A stretch of DNA of 64,000 nucleotides from Agromyces fucosus. GTDB taxonomy: Bacteria; Actinomycetota; Actinomycetes; Actinomycetales; Microbacteriaceae. Below the pieces are notes generated by a model. It was not told where the DNA came from. It saw only the letters and a program-made list of their open reading frames with translations, and did not search any database. The position numbers and the translations under genes are program-made. Below are positions 30,455 through 39,800 of this stretch, piece by piece. The stretch is taken from NCBI RefSeq assembly GCF_004134865.1, contig NZ_SDPO01000004.1, positions 359,673-423,672 of the forward strand. The letters are read 5' to 3'. Each line of letters opens with the position of its first letter. The stretch's first letter is position 1.

Positions 30455-31825
30455 GTGGCCGATCGGCAAGATGAGCCCGACGACCGGAGCCCCGAAGACG
30501 AGTTCCGCGAGATGCTCCGCGAGATGCTCTCGGGCGGCGGCGGCATCGATCCGTCGAGCCTCGCGGGCGCAGCAGGCCTGCCCAACGACCCGGCGAGCCT
30601 GGCAGCACTGTTCTCGCAATTGCAGCAGGCGATGAACAAGGCCGACGACGGCATCGACTGGGGCGTGGCGGTCAAGCAGGGAGAGGAGCGCGCCGCGAGC
30701 GGCCAGCTCCAGGTCGGCGACGACGAGCGAGCGCGGTTCGACCAGGCCTTCCAGGTCGCCTCGCTGTGGCTCGACGAGGCCGTCGACTTCGGCGCACTGC
30801 CCACCACTCCCGAGCTCATGACGCGACGCGCGTGGGTCGCCGCCACGATGCCGATCTGGTCCCAGCTGGCAGAGCCCGTCGCCCTCTCGATCTCCGACGC
30901 GCTCACGCGGGTCATGAGCGAGCAGGCTCCCGAAGAGATGCGCTCGATGATCGAGGGCGCGAGCCGCATGATGCGCGGCATCGGCGGAGCACTGTTCGCG
31001 ATGCAGCTCGGCCAGGTCGTCGGCCAGCTCGCCACCGAGGTCGTCTCGGGCGGAGACATCGGCATCCCCCTCCTCGACGACGGCCGTGCCGCGATCCTGC
31101 CGCAGAACGCCGCGGAGTTCGGCAACGACCTCGACATCCCGACCGATCAGATCGAGCTCTACCTCGCCGTTCGCGAGCTCGCCCACGCGCGCCTCTTCCG
31201 GCACGCGCGCTGGCTGCGCCTCCACCTCATCACCGCCATCACGGCGTTCGCCCGCGGCATCGACATCGACACCGACCGGCTCGAGGAGCTCGCAGAGGGC
31301 TTCGACCCGTCGAACACCGAAGAGCTGCGCAACGCCGTCGTCAACGGTGCGCTGATCCGCGCGAAGAGCGAGTCGCAGCAAGCGGCGCTCGCACGTCTCG
31401 AGACGATGCTCGCGCTCGTCGAGGGCTGGGTCGACGCGGCGACCGCCGATGCCACGGCTCGACTGCCGAAGTCCGTCGCCATCGCCGAGACGATCCGTCG
31501 CCGCCGCGCTTCGGGCGGTCCGGCCGAGTCGGCCTTCGCGACCCTCGTCGGCCTCGAACTGCGGCCACGCCGCCTTCGCGAGGCGACCGCCATGTGGCGC
31601 GCGGTCACCGATGCGGTGGGCGTCGAGGCGCGCGACGCCCTCTGGTCGCATCCCGACCTGCTGCCGACCGCCGAAGACCTCGACGACCCCACGGGCCTCA
31701 TCGCTCGCCTCACGGGCACCGAGACCACCGAGGCCGACGACGAGTTCGACCAGGCCCTCGAACAGCTGCTCCGCGGAGAGACGCCGGCGGCGCCCGGCGA
31801 AGACGGCGAAGAACCCCCGAGCTGA
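30455..31825 (+). CDS. zinc-dependent metalloprotease-like protein (DUF2342, F420-associated)
   Basis: 456 residues, almost all helical. Family landmarks are VAKVADR-type start, MRGIGGALFAMQLGQVVGQLATEVVSGGDIGIPLL, and the segment YLAVRELAHARLFRHARWLRLHL. In relatives this position carries a metal-binding ExxxH-like helix; here RELAHARLF preserves Glu and His. GTG 30455 is chosen because GGGAGG (30441-30446) is 8 bases upstream; the GTG at 30446 would overlap that ribosome site. It is divergent from the PDZ-Lon gene, as in mycobacteria (Rv3195). The biochemical role is unproven. Confidence 0.85.
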   Translation: MADRQDEPDDRSPEDEFREMLREMLSGGGGIDPSSLAGAAGLPNDPASLAALFSQLQQAMNKADDGIDWGVAVKQGEERAASGQLQVGDDERARFDQAFQVASLWLDEAVDFGALPTTPELMTRRAWVAATMPIWSQLAEPVALSISDALTRVMSEQAPEEMRSMIEGASRMMRGIGGALFAMQLGQVVGQLATEVVSGGDIGIPLLDDGRAAILPQNAAEFGNDLDIPTDQIELYLAVRELAHARLFRHARWLRLHLITAITAFARGIDIDTDRLEELAEGFDPSNTEELRNAVVNGALIRAKSESQQAALARLETMLALVEGWVDAATADATARLPKSVAIAETIRRRRASGGPAESAFATLVGLELRPRRLREATAMWRAVTDAVGVEARDALWSHPDLLPTAEDLDDPTGLIARLTGTETTEADDEFDQALEQLLRGETPAAPGEDGEEPPS

Positions 31826-31935
31826 ACGCGGGCTGAGCCGCCGCGCTGAACGACTCGCAGGCCGAGCCGTTCCCGCGCGCGCGAACCTGTGGAGGGATTC
31901 CGCGGATCGGCGCGCGATTCCGGCATGCTCTCGGC

Positions 31936-32817
31936 ATGTCCCCGCGCATCGACCCGGTCCTGCCCATCGTATGGCGCTCCCCCACCGAGTTGCAGTTCGG
32001 TGCCACGCCGCGCGTCGTGCTGCACGATCCCGGCGCGTTCGAGACGGGGCTCATCTCGGCGCTCCGGCACGGCGCATCGACCTCGACCCTCGAAACCATC
32101 GGCACGGCCCTCGGCGGCACTCCCGACGACGTGCGGGCATTGCTCGAGCTGCTCGCCCCGGCGTTCGAAGCGGTGACGGATGCCGCGGCATCCGCTCGAC
32201 CGCGACATCGCATCGCCGTGGACGCACCGCGCGAGATCGCCGACCGCCTCGCCGAGCACCTCACGATGCTCGGCTACGAGCCGGTGCGCGCCGATGACGA
32301 TGCGCTCGCGGCCGAGGACGTGGCGCTCGCGGTCATCGCCGCGACCTGGGTGGTCTCGCCCGCCCGGCACCTGCCGTGGCTGCGTGCCGACGTGCCGCAC
32401 CTCGCGGTCGTGTTCGACGACGAGGGCGCGCGCGTCGGCCCGCTCATCGAGCCGGGCGACGGGCCGTGCCTGCGCTGCCTCGAGCTGGCACGGCGCGACG
32501 CCGACCCCGCCTGGCCCGTGATCGCCGCCCAACTCGCCGGTCGTCCGGCAGCGAGCTGCACGCCGAGGGCCGTGCACGATGTCGCCGCACTCGTCGCCTC
32601 AGTCGTCGACGACCGACTCGCCTGGTCGCGGCACCCGCTGCGGGGCGCCTCGATCAGGCTCGGCCGACCGGGCGAGACCGCGACGCCGGCGCAGCACCCG
32701 TGGCACCCCGAGTGCGGGTGCCGAGCTCCTGCAGGAAGCGCGACGGCTCCCGTTCGCCTCGATACCCGCCGCCCTGACGCGGCCAGCTCAACTCGAGGCG
32801 CCGCCGTGCCCGCGTGA
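31936..32817 (+). CDS. cyclodehydratase-like Cys4 protein (Rv3196-type)
   Basis: 293 residues. The N-terminal half has a winged-helix-like segment, and the core (residues about 90-250) resembles the E1-like or 'bacteriocin biosynthesis cyclodehydratase' domain without an obvious ATP-binding glycine loop. GPCLRCLEL (Cys pair near residues 177-180) and HPECGC near residue 260 make a Cys4 zinc site. Its last 164 bp overlap the 3' end of the converging UvrD2-like gene; conserved sequence ends at the CGC motif. Function unknown; gene order is shared with mycobacteria. Confidence 0.75.
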   Translation: MSPRIDPVLPIVWRSPTELQFGATPRVVLHDPGAFETGLISALRHGASTSTLETIGTALGGTPDDVRALLELLAPAFEAVTDAAASARPRHRIAVDAPREIADRLAEHLTMLGYEPVRADDDALAAEDVALAVIAATWVVSPARHLPWLRADVPHLAVVFDDEGARVGPLIEPGDGPCLRCLELARRDADPAWPVIAAQLAGRPAASCTPRAVHDVAALVASVVDDRLAWSRHPLRGASIRLGRPGETATPAQHPWHPECGCRAPAGSATAPVRLDTRRPDAASSTRGAAVPA

Positions 32818-34474
32818 TGCCGACGTACAGCAGTCGCCGTTCCTCGTCGATGGCGTCGAAGCTCTTCGCGTAGGCGATCGGGAGCATGCCCTCGGTCAGT
32901 CCGACGATGTAGACGTGGTCCCACTCGAGGCCCTTGGCCGAGTGCATGGTCGCCAGCGTCACGGCGGCGACGGTCGGCTCGTGCTGGGCCTCGGCCCGGG
33001 CGCGCAGCTCGTCGGCGAACGTCCGGAACGTCGTGCCGGGCGGCGCGTCGTCGACGAGCCTCGCGATCGCGTTCAACGACTCCCATCGGGCGCGCACCGC
33101 GCCCGGACCGTCGGGCGCCTGTGCGCTCCAGCCGAGGGCGCGCAGCACGTCGCTGACCGACTTGAAGAGCGGCTCGCCCGCCACGGTGAGCGCGGCGGCG
33201 CGCAGGGCGTGCACCGCTTCGCGCACCTCGGGCTGGTCGAAGAAGCGCGAGGCACCGCGCACGCGCGAGGCCACCCCGACCTCGTCGAGCGCCCGCTCGA
33301 GGATCGCGGTCTGCGAGTTCACGCGCATCAGCACCGCGATGGACTCGGGTGCGGCACCGGCGTCGATGCTCGCGCGGATGCGGGTCGCGACGCCTCGGGC
33401 CTCGGCGAGGTCGTCGGCGTACTCGGTGATCGAGGGCTCGCCGGTGTCCTTCAGGGAAGTCTGCGGCTTCGTCGCACCCGACGGCGTCGGGGTGGCGGCT
33501 GACGCCGGCGCCGCGGCATCCGTCTCGTCTGCATCGGTGACGGCCTCGAGCCGCAACGCGCCCGCACGACCTCGCATGAGCCGGTTCGCAGTGTCGACGA
33601 TCTCGCTCGTCGAACGGTAGTTGCGCTCGAGCCGCACGACCGTGGCGCCCTCGTAGCGGCGCTCGAAGTCGAGCAGGTAGTCGGCGCTCGCGCCCGCGAA
33701 CGAGTAGATGGTCTGGCTGGCGTCTCCGACGACGCAGAGATCGCGGCGACCGCCGAGCCAGAGGTCGAGCAGCTGCTGCTGCGCGGGCGAGACGTCCTGG
33801 TACTCGTCGACGATGAAGTGACGGTAGCTCTCGCGCACGTGCATGGCGACGGATGCCTCGGACTCGATCATTCCGGCCATGGCGAGCAGCACGTCTTCGA
33901 AGTCGAGCATGCGCCGTTCGTCCTTCAGCGACTCGTAGGCGTCGACGACCGCGAGGAACTGCTCTGCGGTGAGGTTGCCCGGCGCACCCCGCGTCGCGAG
34001 GCGAGTGGCGTAGCTCTCTGGCCCAGCCCCAGAGACCTTGCGCCACTCGATCTCGGCCGCGACGTCGCGCAGGGTCGCCGTGTCGACCCGCACCCGAGCA
34101 CGCTCGGCCGCCTGGCCGAGCAGACGCCCCTTGAACTCGAGCACCCGGGGCGCACCGCCGCCGACGACGATCGGCCAGAAGTGGTTGAGCTGCGCGAGGG
34201 CCGCCGCGTGGAACGTGCGCGCCTGCACGGCACCCGCTCCGAGGGCCCTGAGCCGCGCCCGCAGCTCGGCGGCGGACCGCGAGGTGAAGGTCAGGGCCAT
34301 CACCCGGGCCGGGTCGTAGGTCCCCGAGGCCACGCCGTACGCGATGCGATGGGTGATCGCCCGGGTCTTGCCGGTGCCCGCGCCCGCGAGCACGCACACG
34401 GGCCCGAGCAACGCCTCTGCCGCGACGCGCTGCTCGTCGTCGAGCGCGTCGAGCAGGGGGTCGGACACAGTCAC
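32654..34474 (-). CDS. UvrD/PcrA-type 3'-5' DNA helicase (UvrD2-like, no HRDC)
   Basis: 606 residues of SF1A helicase: Walker A CVLAGAGTGKTRAITHRIAYG, motif II IVDEYQDVSPAQQQ, motif III VVGDASQTIYSFAGA, motif IV VRLERNYRST, and C-terminal motifs TMHSAKGLEWDHVYIVGL and LYVGITRARRRLELSWP. Mycobacterial UvrD2 carries an additional HRDC domain; here the protein stops soon after motif VI (PSRFLQEL plus about 22 tail residues). GTG 34474 gives a GTGA overlap with NudC; TTG 34486 and GTG 34468 are alternatives. It acts in DNA repair. Confidence 0.9.
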   Translation of the reverse strand: MTVSDPLLDALDDEQRVAAEALLGPVCVLAGAGTGKTRAITHRIAYGVASGTYDPARVMALTFTSRSAAELRARLRALGAGAVQARTFHAAALAQLNHFWPIVVGGGAPRVLEFKGRLLGQAAERARVRVDTATLRDVAAEIEWRKVSGAGPESYATRLATRGAPGNLTAEQFLAVVDAYESLKDERRMLDFEDVLLAMAGMIESEASVAMHVRESYRHFIVDEYQDVSPAQQQLLDLWLGGRRDLCVVGDASQTIYSFAGASADYLLDFERRYEGATVVRLERNYRSTSEIVDTANRLMRGRAGALRLEAVTDADETDAAAPASAATPTPSGATKPQTSLKDTGEPSITEYADDLAEARGVATRIRASIDAGAAPESIAVLMRVNSQTAILERALDEVGVASRVRGASRFFDQPEVREAVHALRAAALTVAGEPLFKSVSDVLRALGWSAQAPDGPGAVRARWESLNAIARLVDDAPPGTTFRTFADELRARAEAQHEPTVAAVTLATMHSAKGLEWDHVYIVGLTEGMLPIAYAKSFDAIDEERRLLYVGITRARRRLELSWPRQGGGYRGEREPSRFLQELGTRTRGATGAAPASRSRPVGRA

Positions 34475-35421
34475 GACGTCGACCAAGCGAGCCCCGCCCC
34501 CTCGGCATCGAGCGGGGCGCCGTACCAGCGCTCGAGCAGCCAGCGTGCGATCGAGATGCCTCCCGGCAGCCCGATCTCGGCCTGCGCGGCGACGATCTCG
34601 TCACGTGAGAACCAGCGGAGCTCGAGGATCTCCTCACCGTCGGGCACCGCCGAAGAGGGCACCGCGCCCGCTGCGATGCGCGCCGTGAAGCCCAGCATGA
34701 GACTCGCCGGGAACGGCCACGGCTGCGAGGCGACGTACTCGACCCGGTCGACGAGGATGCCCGCCTCCTCCTCGATCTCGCGCACCACAGCTGCCTCGAG
34801 CGCCTCGCCGGGCTCGACGAAGCCCGCGAGCAGCGAGTAGCGGTTCTGCGCCCAGAGGGCGTTCGATCCGAGCAGCACGCGGTCGTCGTCATCGGTCACG
34901 AGCACGATGACGGCAGGATCGGTGCGCGGGAAGTGCAGGCTCTCGTCGACCGTGCACCGCCGGGCCCACCCGGCCTGCACGGGAGTCGTCTCGGCGCCGC
35001 AGCGCGGGCAGCGACCGTGGCGTTCGTGCCAGTTCGCGAGGGCGACGGCCTCGACCAGGAGGCTCGAATCGCGAACGCCCAGCACGGCCGCGGCATCGCG
35101 GAGTCCCTGCCACCTGGCCGATTCGGGCTCGATGGTCGCCGCGGCATCCTCATCGAAGACCCGCAGTTCGAAGCGGGAGCCGTCGGCCCGGCCGAGGTAG
35201 CAGCGCAGCACCGGCTCGGGAAGGGCGTGCGGGTGCGACAGCTGCAGCGCCGGCGCCGAACCGTCGATGCGCTCGGCCATCAGCGCCCGCCCCCGGTGCA
35301 CGGCAACGACCTTCGTCTCGGGGTCGGCGTCGAGCACGGCCTCGAGCTCGCCATCCGCGCGCGACGCGGCATCCCGGTCGATCGTCGATTGCGCGAACAC
35401 CGGCGATGTCGGTTCGATCAC
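34471..35421 (-). CDS. nudC: NAD(+) diphosphatase / NAD-cap hydrolase
   Basis: 316 residues. An N-terminal NudC domain, a zinc ribbon RCPRCGAETTPVQAGWARRC (about 136-155), the Nudix box GFVEPGEALEAAVVREIEEEAGI (about 198-220), and the diagnostic SQPWPFPASLM array that distinguishes NADH diphosphatases. It hydrolyses NAD(H) to NMN(H) and AMP and removes NAD caps from RNA. Start GTG 35421. It overlaps the helicase gene by 4 bp and is divergent from the APH-fold gene with only 92 bp between. Confidence 0.95.
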   Translation of the reverse strand: MIEPTSPVFAQSTIDRDAASRADGELEAVLDADPETKVVAVHRGRALMAERIDGSAPALQLSHPHALPEPVLRCYLGRADGSRFELRVFDEDAAATIEPESARWQGLRDAAAVLGVRDSSLLVEAVALANWHERHGRCPRCGAETTPVQAGWARRCTVDESLHFPRTDPAVIVLVTDDDDRVLLGSNALWAQNRYSLLAGFVEPGEALEAAVVREIEEEAGILVDRVEYVASQPWPFPASLMLGFTARIAAGAVPSSAVPDGEEILELRWFSRDEIVAAQAEIGLPGGISIARWLLERWYGAPLDAEGAGLAWSTS

Positions 35422-35513
35422 GTGCCACCCCTCGTTGCCCGGGTCGGAGTCGGAGTCGGCCGGAAGGCGTGGCGGTCGCCCGCAGTCGCGATTGCCTGCT
35501 TAAGCTGAATGCC

Positions 35514-36803
35514 ATGGCCAGACCTCCTCTCACTCTAGCCGCGTTGGCCACGGCGGCGGTGCCCGGACTCGAGGTGCGAGCCGTGCGTGCGCACACTCGC
35601 AGGAGCCACGGCGCCTACGACGCGGTGCTGCTGCACAGCACGGACGACCGCATGCTCGTGCTGCGCGTGCCCCGCTCGCAAGCCGCCGAGTCCGAGCAGT
35701 CGGCCGACCTCGTGGCACTCCGCGCACTCACCCCCGGCATCCGCTCGCGCCTGCCGTTCGCCCTGCCCGAGGTCGTCGGCCAGGCGCCCATCGACGGCAC
35801 CCGCGCCGTCGTCACGACCTTCGTTCCCGGTGCCGCGCGCTCCGCCGACGAGCTCACCGAGCACGACGGCATCGCCACCTCGGTCGGCCTCGCCCTCGCC
35901 GCGGTGCACGCGCTGCCGACGGGCTTCATCGCCGACGCAGGCCTGCCCCGCCAGACCGCCGACGAATCGCACGACGCCGTCGTCGAACTGATCGACCGGG
36001 CCGCCGACACCGGACACCTGCCCGCCGCGCTGCTCCGGCGCTGGGAGGAGGCGACCGATGACGCCGCACTGTGGCGGTTCCGGCCGACCGTCGTGAACGG
36101 CGCGCTCGCAGCCGACTCGCTCCTCGTCGACGGCGACACCGTCACGGGCCTGATCGGCTGGTCGGCGCTCGCGCAGGGCGACCCCGCCCGCGACCTGCAC
36201 TGGCTGCTCACCTCGCGCGGTGCTGCCGCCGAGCGTGCACTCGACGCCTACTTCGGCGCCCGCGCCGGTGAGGCCGATTCCCACCTGCCGCAGCGAGCGC
36301 TGCTCTACGGCGAGCTCGAGCTCGCGAAGTGGCTCCTGCACGGCGTCGAGGTGCGCGACGATGCCATCATCGCCGACGCGGTCGGACTCCTCGACGGGCT
36401 CGTCGAGAGCGTGCACGACCGCTCGAGCGAACCGCTCTCCCCCGAGACCGGGCCCATCCTCACCGTGGGCGACGTCGAGCGCATGCTCGACGAGACGCCA
36501 CGCGACGGCCTGTCGCGTGAAGCCGGCGGCAGCCTGCTCACCGACAGCTACGACTTCTCCGATCTCGAGCGTCGCGAGGCGGGCGAACGCGATACGGCGC
36601 CGTTCGACGCGACCGCGCCCATTCCGCTCGACCTCTCGGACTGGGGCGACGCGTCACCTTCAGCTGAAGAGCGGGCCGAGCCGGCTGAACCGGTCGGCCC
36701 GGCAGATCCGGCCGCCGATCGACGGACTGGTCAGCGCGGCGAGGGCACCGGCTCGGATGCCGCGACCGACGCCCAGGCACGCCGCAACGCCGCCTCGTCG
36801 TAG
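35514..36803 (+). CDS. APH-fold pseudokinase-like protein
   Basis: 429 residues. Residues about 10-300 follow the aminoglycoside/macrolide phosphotransferase fold: the N-lobe with VLLHSTDDRMLVLRVPRS, LRALTPGIRSRLPFALPEVVG, and the C-lobe FRPTVVNGALAADSLLVDGDTVTGLIGWSALAQGDPARDLHWLL. In active enzymes this stretch carries HGDxxxxN and a metal-binding Asp in xIDWExA. Here these read NGAxxxxS and LIGWSAL, so the catalytic Asp, Asn and metal Asp are all replaced. The C-terminal 110 residues are acidic and disordered. Start ATG 35514. Its 3' end overlaps the AdnB-like gene by 73 bp on the opposite strand. Confidence 0.75.
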   Translation: MARPPLTLAALATAAVPGLEVRAVRAHTRRSHGAYDAVLLHSTDDRMLVLRVPRSQAAESEQSADLVALRALTPGIRSRLPFALPEVVGQAPIDGTRAVVTTFVPGAARSADELTEHDGIATSVGLALAAVHALPTGFIADAGLPRQTADESHDAVVELIDRAADTGHLPAALLRRWEEATDDAALWRFRPTVVNGALAADSLLVDGDTVTGLIGWSALAQGDPARDLHWLLTSRGAAAERALDAYFGARAGEADSHLPQRALLYGELELAKWLLHGVEVRDDAIIADAVGLLDGLVESVHDRSSEPLSPETGPILTVGDVERMLDETPRDGLSREAGGSLLTDSYDFSDLERREAGERDTAPFDATAPIPLDLSDWGDASPSAEERAEPAEPVGPADPAADRRTGQRGEGTGSDAATDAQARRNAASS

Positions 36804-39800
36804 ATGGCGTCGGGCCTGATGACCTGGTCGTCTTCGACGAAGTAGAAGACCGCGTCGATCGCGTCGGGTTCGACGCCGGCCCAGTTCGCGTAGGCGAGCC
36901 GGTAGAGGGCGAGCTGCGTCTGCTTCAGTTCGAGATCGTGGGCGTCGCGCGGTGCCTTGCCCGTCTTCCAGTCGACGACCTGATGACGGATGCCTCGCCG
37001 ACCGAGTTCGCTCGACGGCTCGACGTCGAACACGGCATCGAGCTTGCAGACGAAGACGTTGTCGCCGATCGGCAGGTGCAACTCGATCTCGACGGCGGAG
37101 GGCTTGCGACCACCCCACTCCGACGCCTCGAACGTGGCCTGCAGCGTTCGGAGCCGCTCGGCGGTCGGGTCGGCCACCCGTTCGTCCGGCGGGATGTCGA
37201 GTTCGGCGTACGCCTCGAGTCCGTCGAGGGCATCGATGGCGGCGGCCTCGAGCTCGCCCGTCGAGCGCTGTTCGACCCACTGGTGGAACAGCGTGCCGAT
37301 ACGGGTCGCCCGGTACGGCCGCTGGGGCATCGGCCGGCGCAATTGCGCGGCGACGGCGGCGGGATCGTCGACGTAGTCCTTGAATCGGGAGGCGGGCACG
37401 CGCACGGGCACCTCGGCGGTCGCCGGCCCCTCGGCGCGACGTCGACGCTCTTCGAGCAGCAGCCGGATGCGATCGGCGAGCACGGGACCGATGCCCTCTC
37501 CGCTCGGGCGAGCAGCGGCAGCCCGCACGGCTTCGGCGGCGGCGACAACCGTGTGGTGGCGCACGCCGAGCGGGTCGAGCGGCCAGCGGACGCGCTCGGT
37601 CGAGCCGGCGCGCGGGTTCTCGTCGTGTTCGGGCGCGCCGGGCAGCACGCCTGCATCGATCACCCCGGCGGTCACGAGCTCGCGCAGGAACGGGCTCGGC
37701 TTGCGCGGCGCCTTCTGGCTCGCCCACCACGACCCGGTCAGCAGCAGGTCGCTGCGAGTGCGGGTGAGCGCGACGTAGGCGAGGCGGCGCTCCTCTTCGG
37801 CATGACGCTGCTTGTTCTCCTCGGCGAAGTCCCCGACCGCGCGGTCGAAGTCGGCTTGGCTCTGCACGCCTCGCCACTGCAGTTCGGGCAGCTCGTCGGC
37901 GTCGCCCTTGAACTCGTTGGGAAGCTCGCCGAACGAGAGCCACCCCTTCGACGAGCGCGGCTTCGACGGCAATTCGTCGTCGACCATGCGCGGAATGGCC
38001 ACGATGTCCCACTCGAGACCCTTCGATCCGTGGATCGACAGCACCTGCACCGCGCCCGGCTCGGGCTCGTCTTGACGCGGCGCGAGGCGGTCGCGCTGCT
38101 CGGCCTCGGTGAGCCAGCCGAGGAAGGCGCCGAGCGTGGCGTGCTCCGAGACCTCGGCGAATCCCGCGAGCAGTTCGTCGAACGCCTCGAGGCTCGGCGC
38201 CCCGAGCGGTTGCGAGGAGTTCGCGGCGACCTCGATGTCGAGCAGGAGCTCTTGCTGCACGAGGCTGACGAAGTCGACGAGGCCGAGCCCGGCCCGGCGA
38301 CGCAGCGACTGCAGCTGCGCACCGGCGCGCCGCATTCGGGCGAGCCCGACCTCGCTGAACGCGGCGAGCGCCGAGTGCGAATCGGGCGCGACGAGCAGGA
38401 AGTCGAGGGCGTCGACGATGGAGGGCGATTCATCGGGGGCGATCGAGGCACGGAGCCCCGCGCGCACCTCATCGCCGAGTCGCCTCGTCGAGAGGTCGCG
38501 ATCGGCGAGCCATTTCGCGAGCGAGTGCAGCGCCGCGAGATCGGCCGGCCCGATGCGCCAGCGTGCGCCGCCGAGTACCCGCACGAGCTCGGAGCCTGCG
38601 GTCGGGTCGTTGAGCACCCGGAGCACGCACACGAGGTCGGCGATCACGGGCTGGTCGAGGAGGCCCGCCATGCCGAGCACGTGCACGGGCACACCCCGCG
38701 CACGGAGCGCGGCGGTGAAGATGCCGACGTTCGCGAAGGTGCGGCAGAGCAGCGCACCGCTCCGTGCTCCCGTTTCGGGTGCCACGCCACGCCCCGCACG
38801 ACCGAGGCGCTCGGCGAACCACGAGGCCACGAGGTCGGCCTCCTCTTCGATCGTCTCGGACCAGGCGGCCTCGAGCCGGCCGGGCTGGGCGAAGGGTGAC
38901 GCCCCGAGCGGGGCCTTCGGAATGCCCGCGTCGAGCGGCAGGATCAGCGTGTTCGCGCCCTCGAGCACGATCTTCGGATTGCGCCAGCTCGTCGAGAGGT
39001 CGTAGACGGCGGCGTCGCCCCCGGGCGCGAAGTCGCGGCCGAAACGTGCGAGGTTCGCCGCACTCGCGCCGCGCCATCCGTAGATCGACTGGTCGGGGTC
39101 GCCGACCGCCATGACCGACTGCTCGCCGAACAGGGCCGAGAGCAGGCGGGTCTGCACGATGCTCGTGTCTTGGTATTCGTCGAGCAGCACGGTGCGGTAG
39201 CGCTCGCGGTGCGCGGCGACGACCTCGGGATGGCGCTCGCAGATCGCGAGGGCGAGCGCGACCTGGTCGGAGAACTCGACGAAGCCCTGCTGCTGCTTCG
39301 CCTCGGCGTACGCGTCGGCGAGTTCGAGCAGCGGCGGCAGCGCCCCGACGATGCCGAGGGCGTCGACGAACGACGCGAAGTCGGTGCGCTTGCGCGGTGC
39401 CTCGATGGGCAGCCCCTCCATGGCGAGGAAGTCGCGAGTCATCGCGCGCACGTCGCGGCTGTCGGCGACGTTCTCGGCGAGCGCGCGACTGAGCGACAGC
39501 ACCGCGCCCGTGACCTTGTCGAGCGAGGCGTCGAGCTCGACGAGCCGCGGGTCGGCCGAGGCCGCCACGACCGAGCGTGCGAGCTGCCAGGCGGATGCCT
39601 CGCCGAGCACCGCCGCATCGGGCTCGCGCCCGATGAGCATCGCGTGCTCGCGGTAGATGGCGCTCGCGAAGGCGTTATAGGTGCCGACCGACGCCGACTC
39701 GAGCGGGTCGAGCGAGACGTCGGCGATGCCGAGCGAGACGAGCTGGGCGATGCGCTCGCGGATGCGCTCCGCGAGCTCGCCCGCCGCCTTGCGGGTGAAC

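Noticed and set aside
35514-36803. Annotation as an aminoglycoside or macrolide resistance phosphotransferase
   Set aside because: The catalytic HGDxxxxN and the metal Asp are not present, so resistance activity is not supported.
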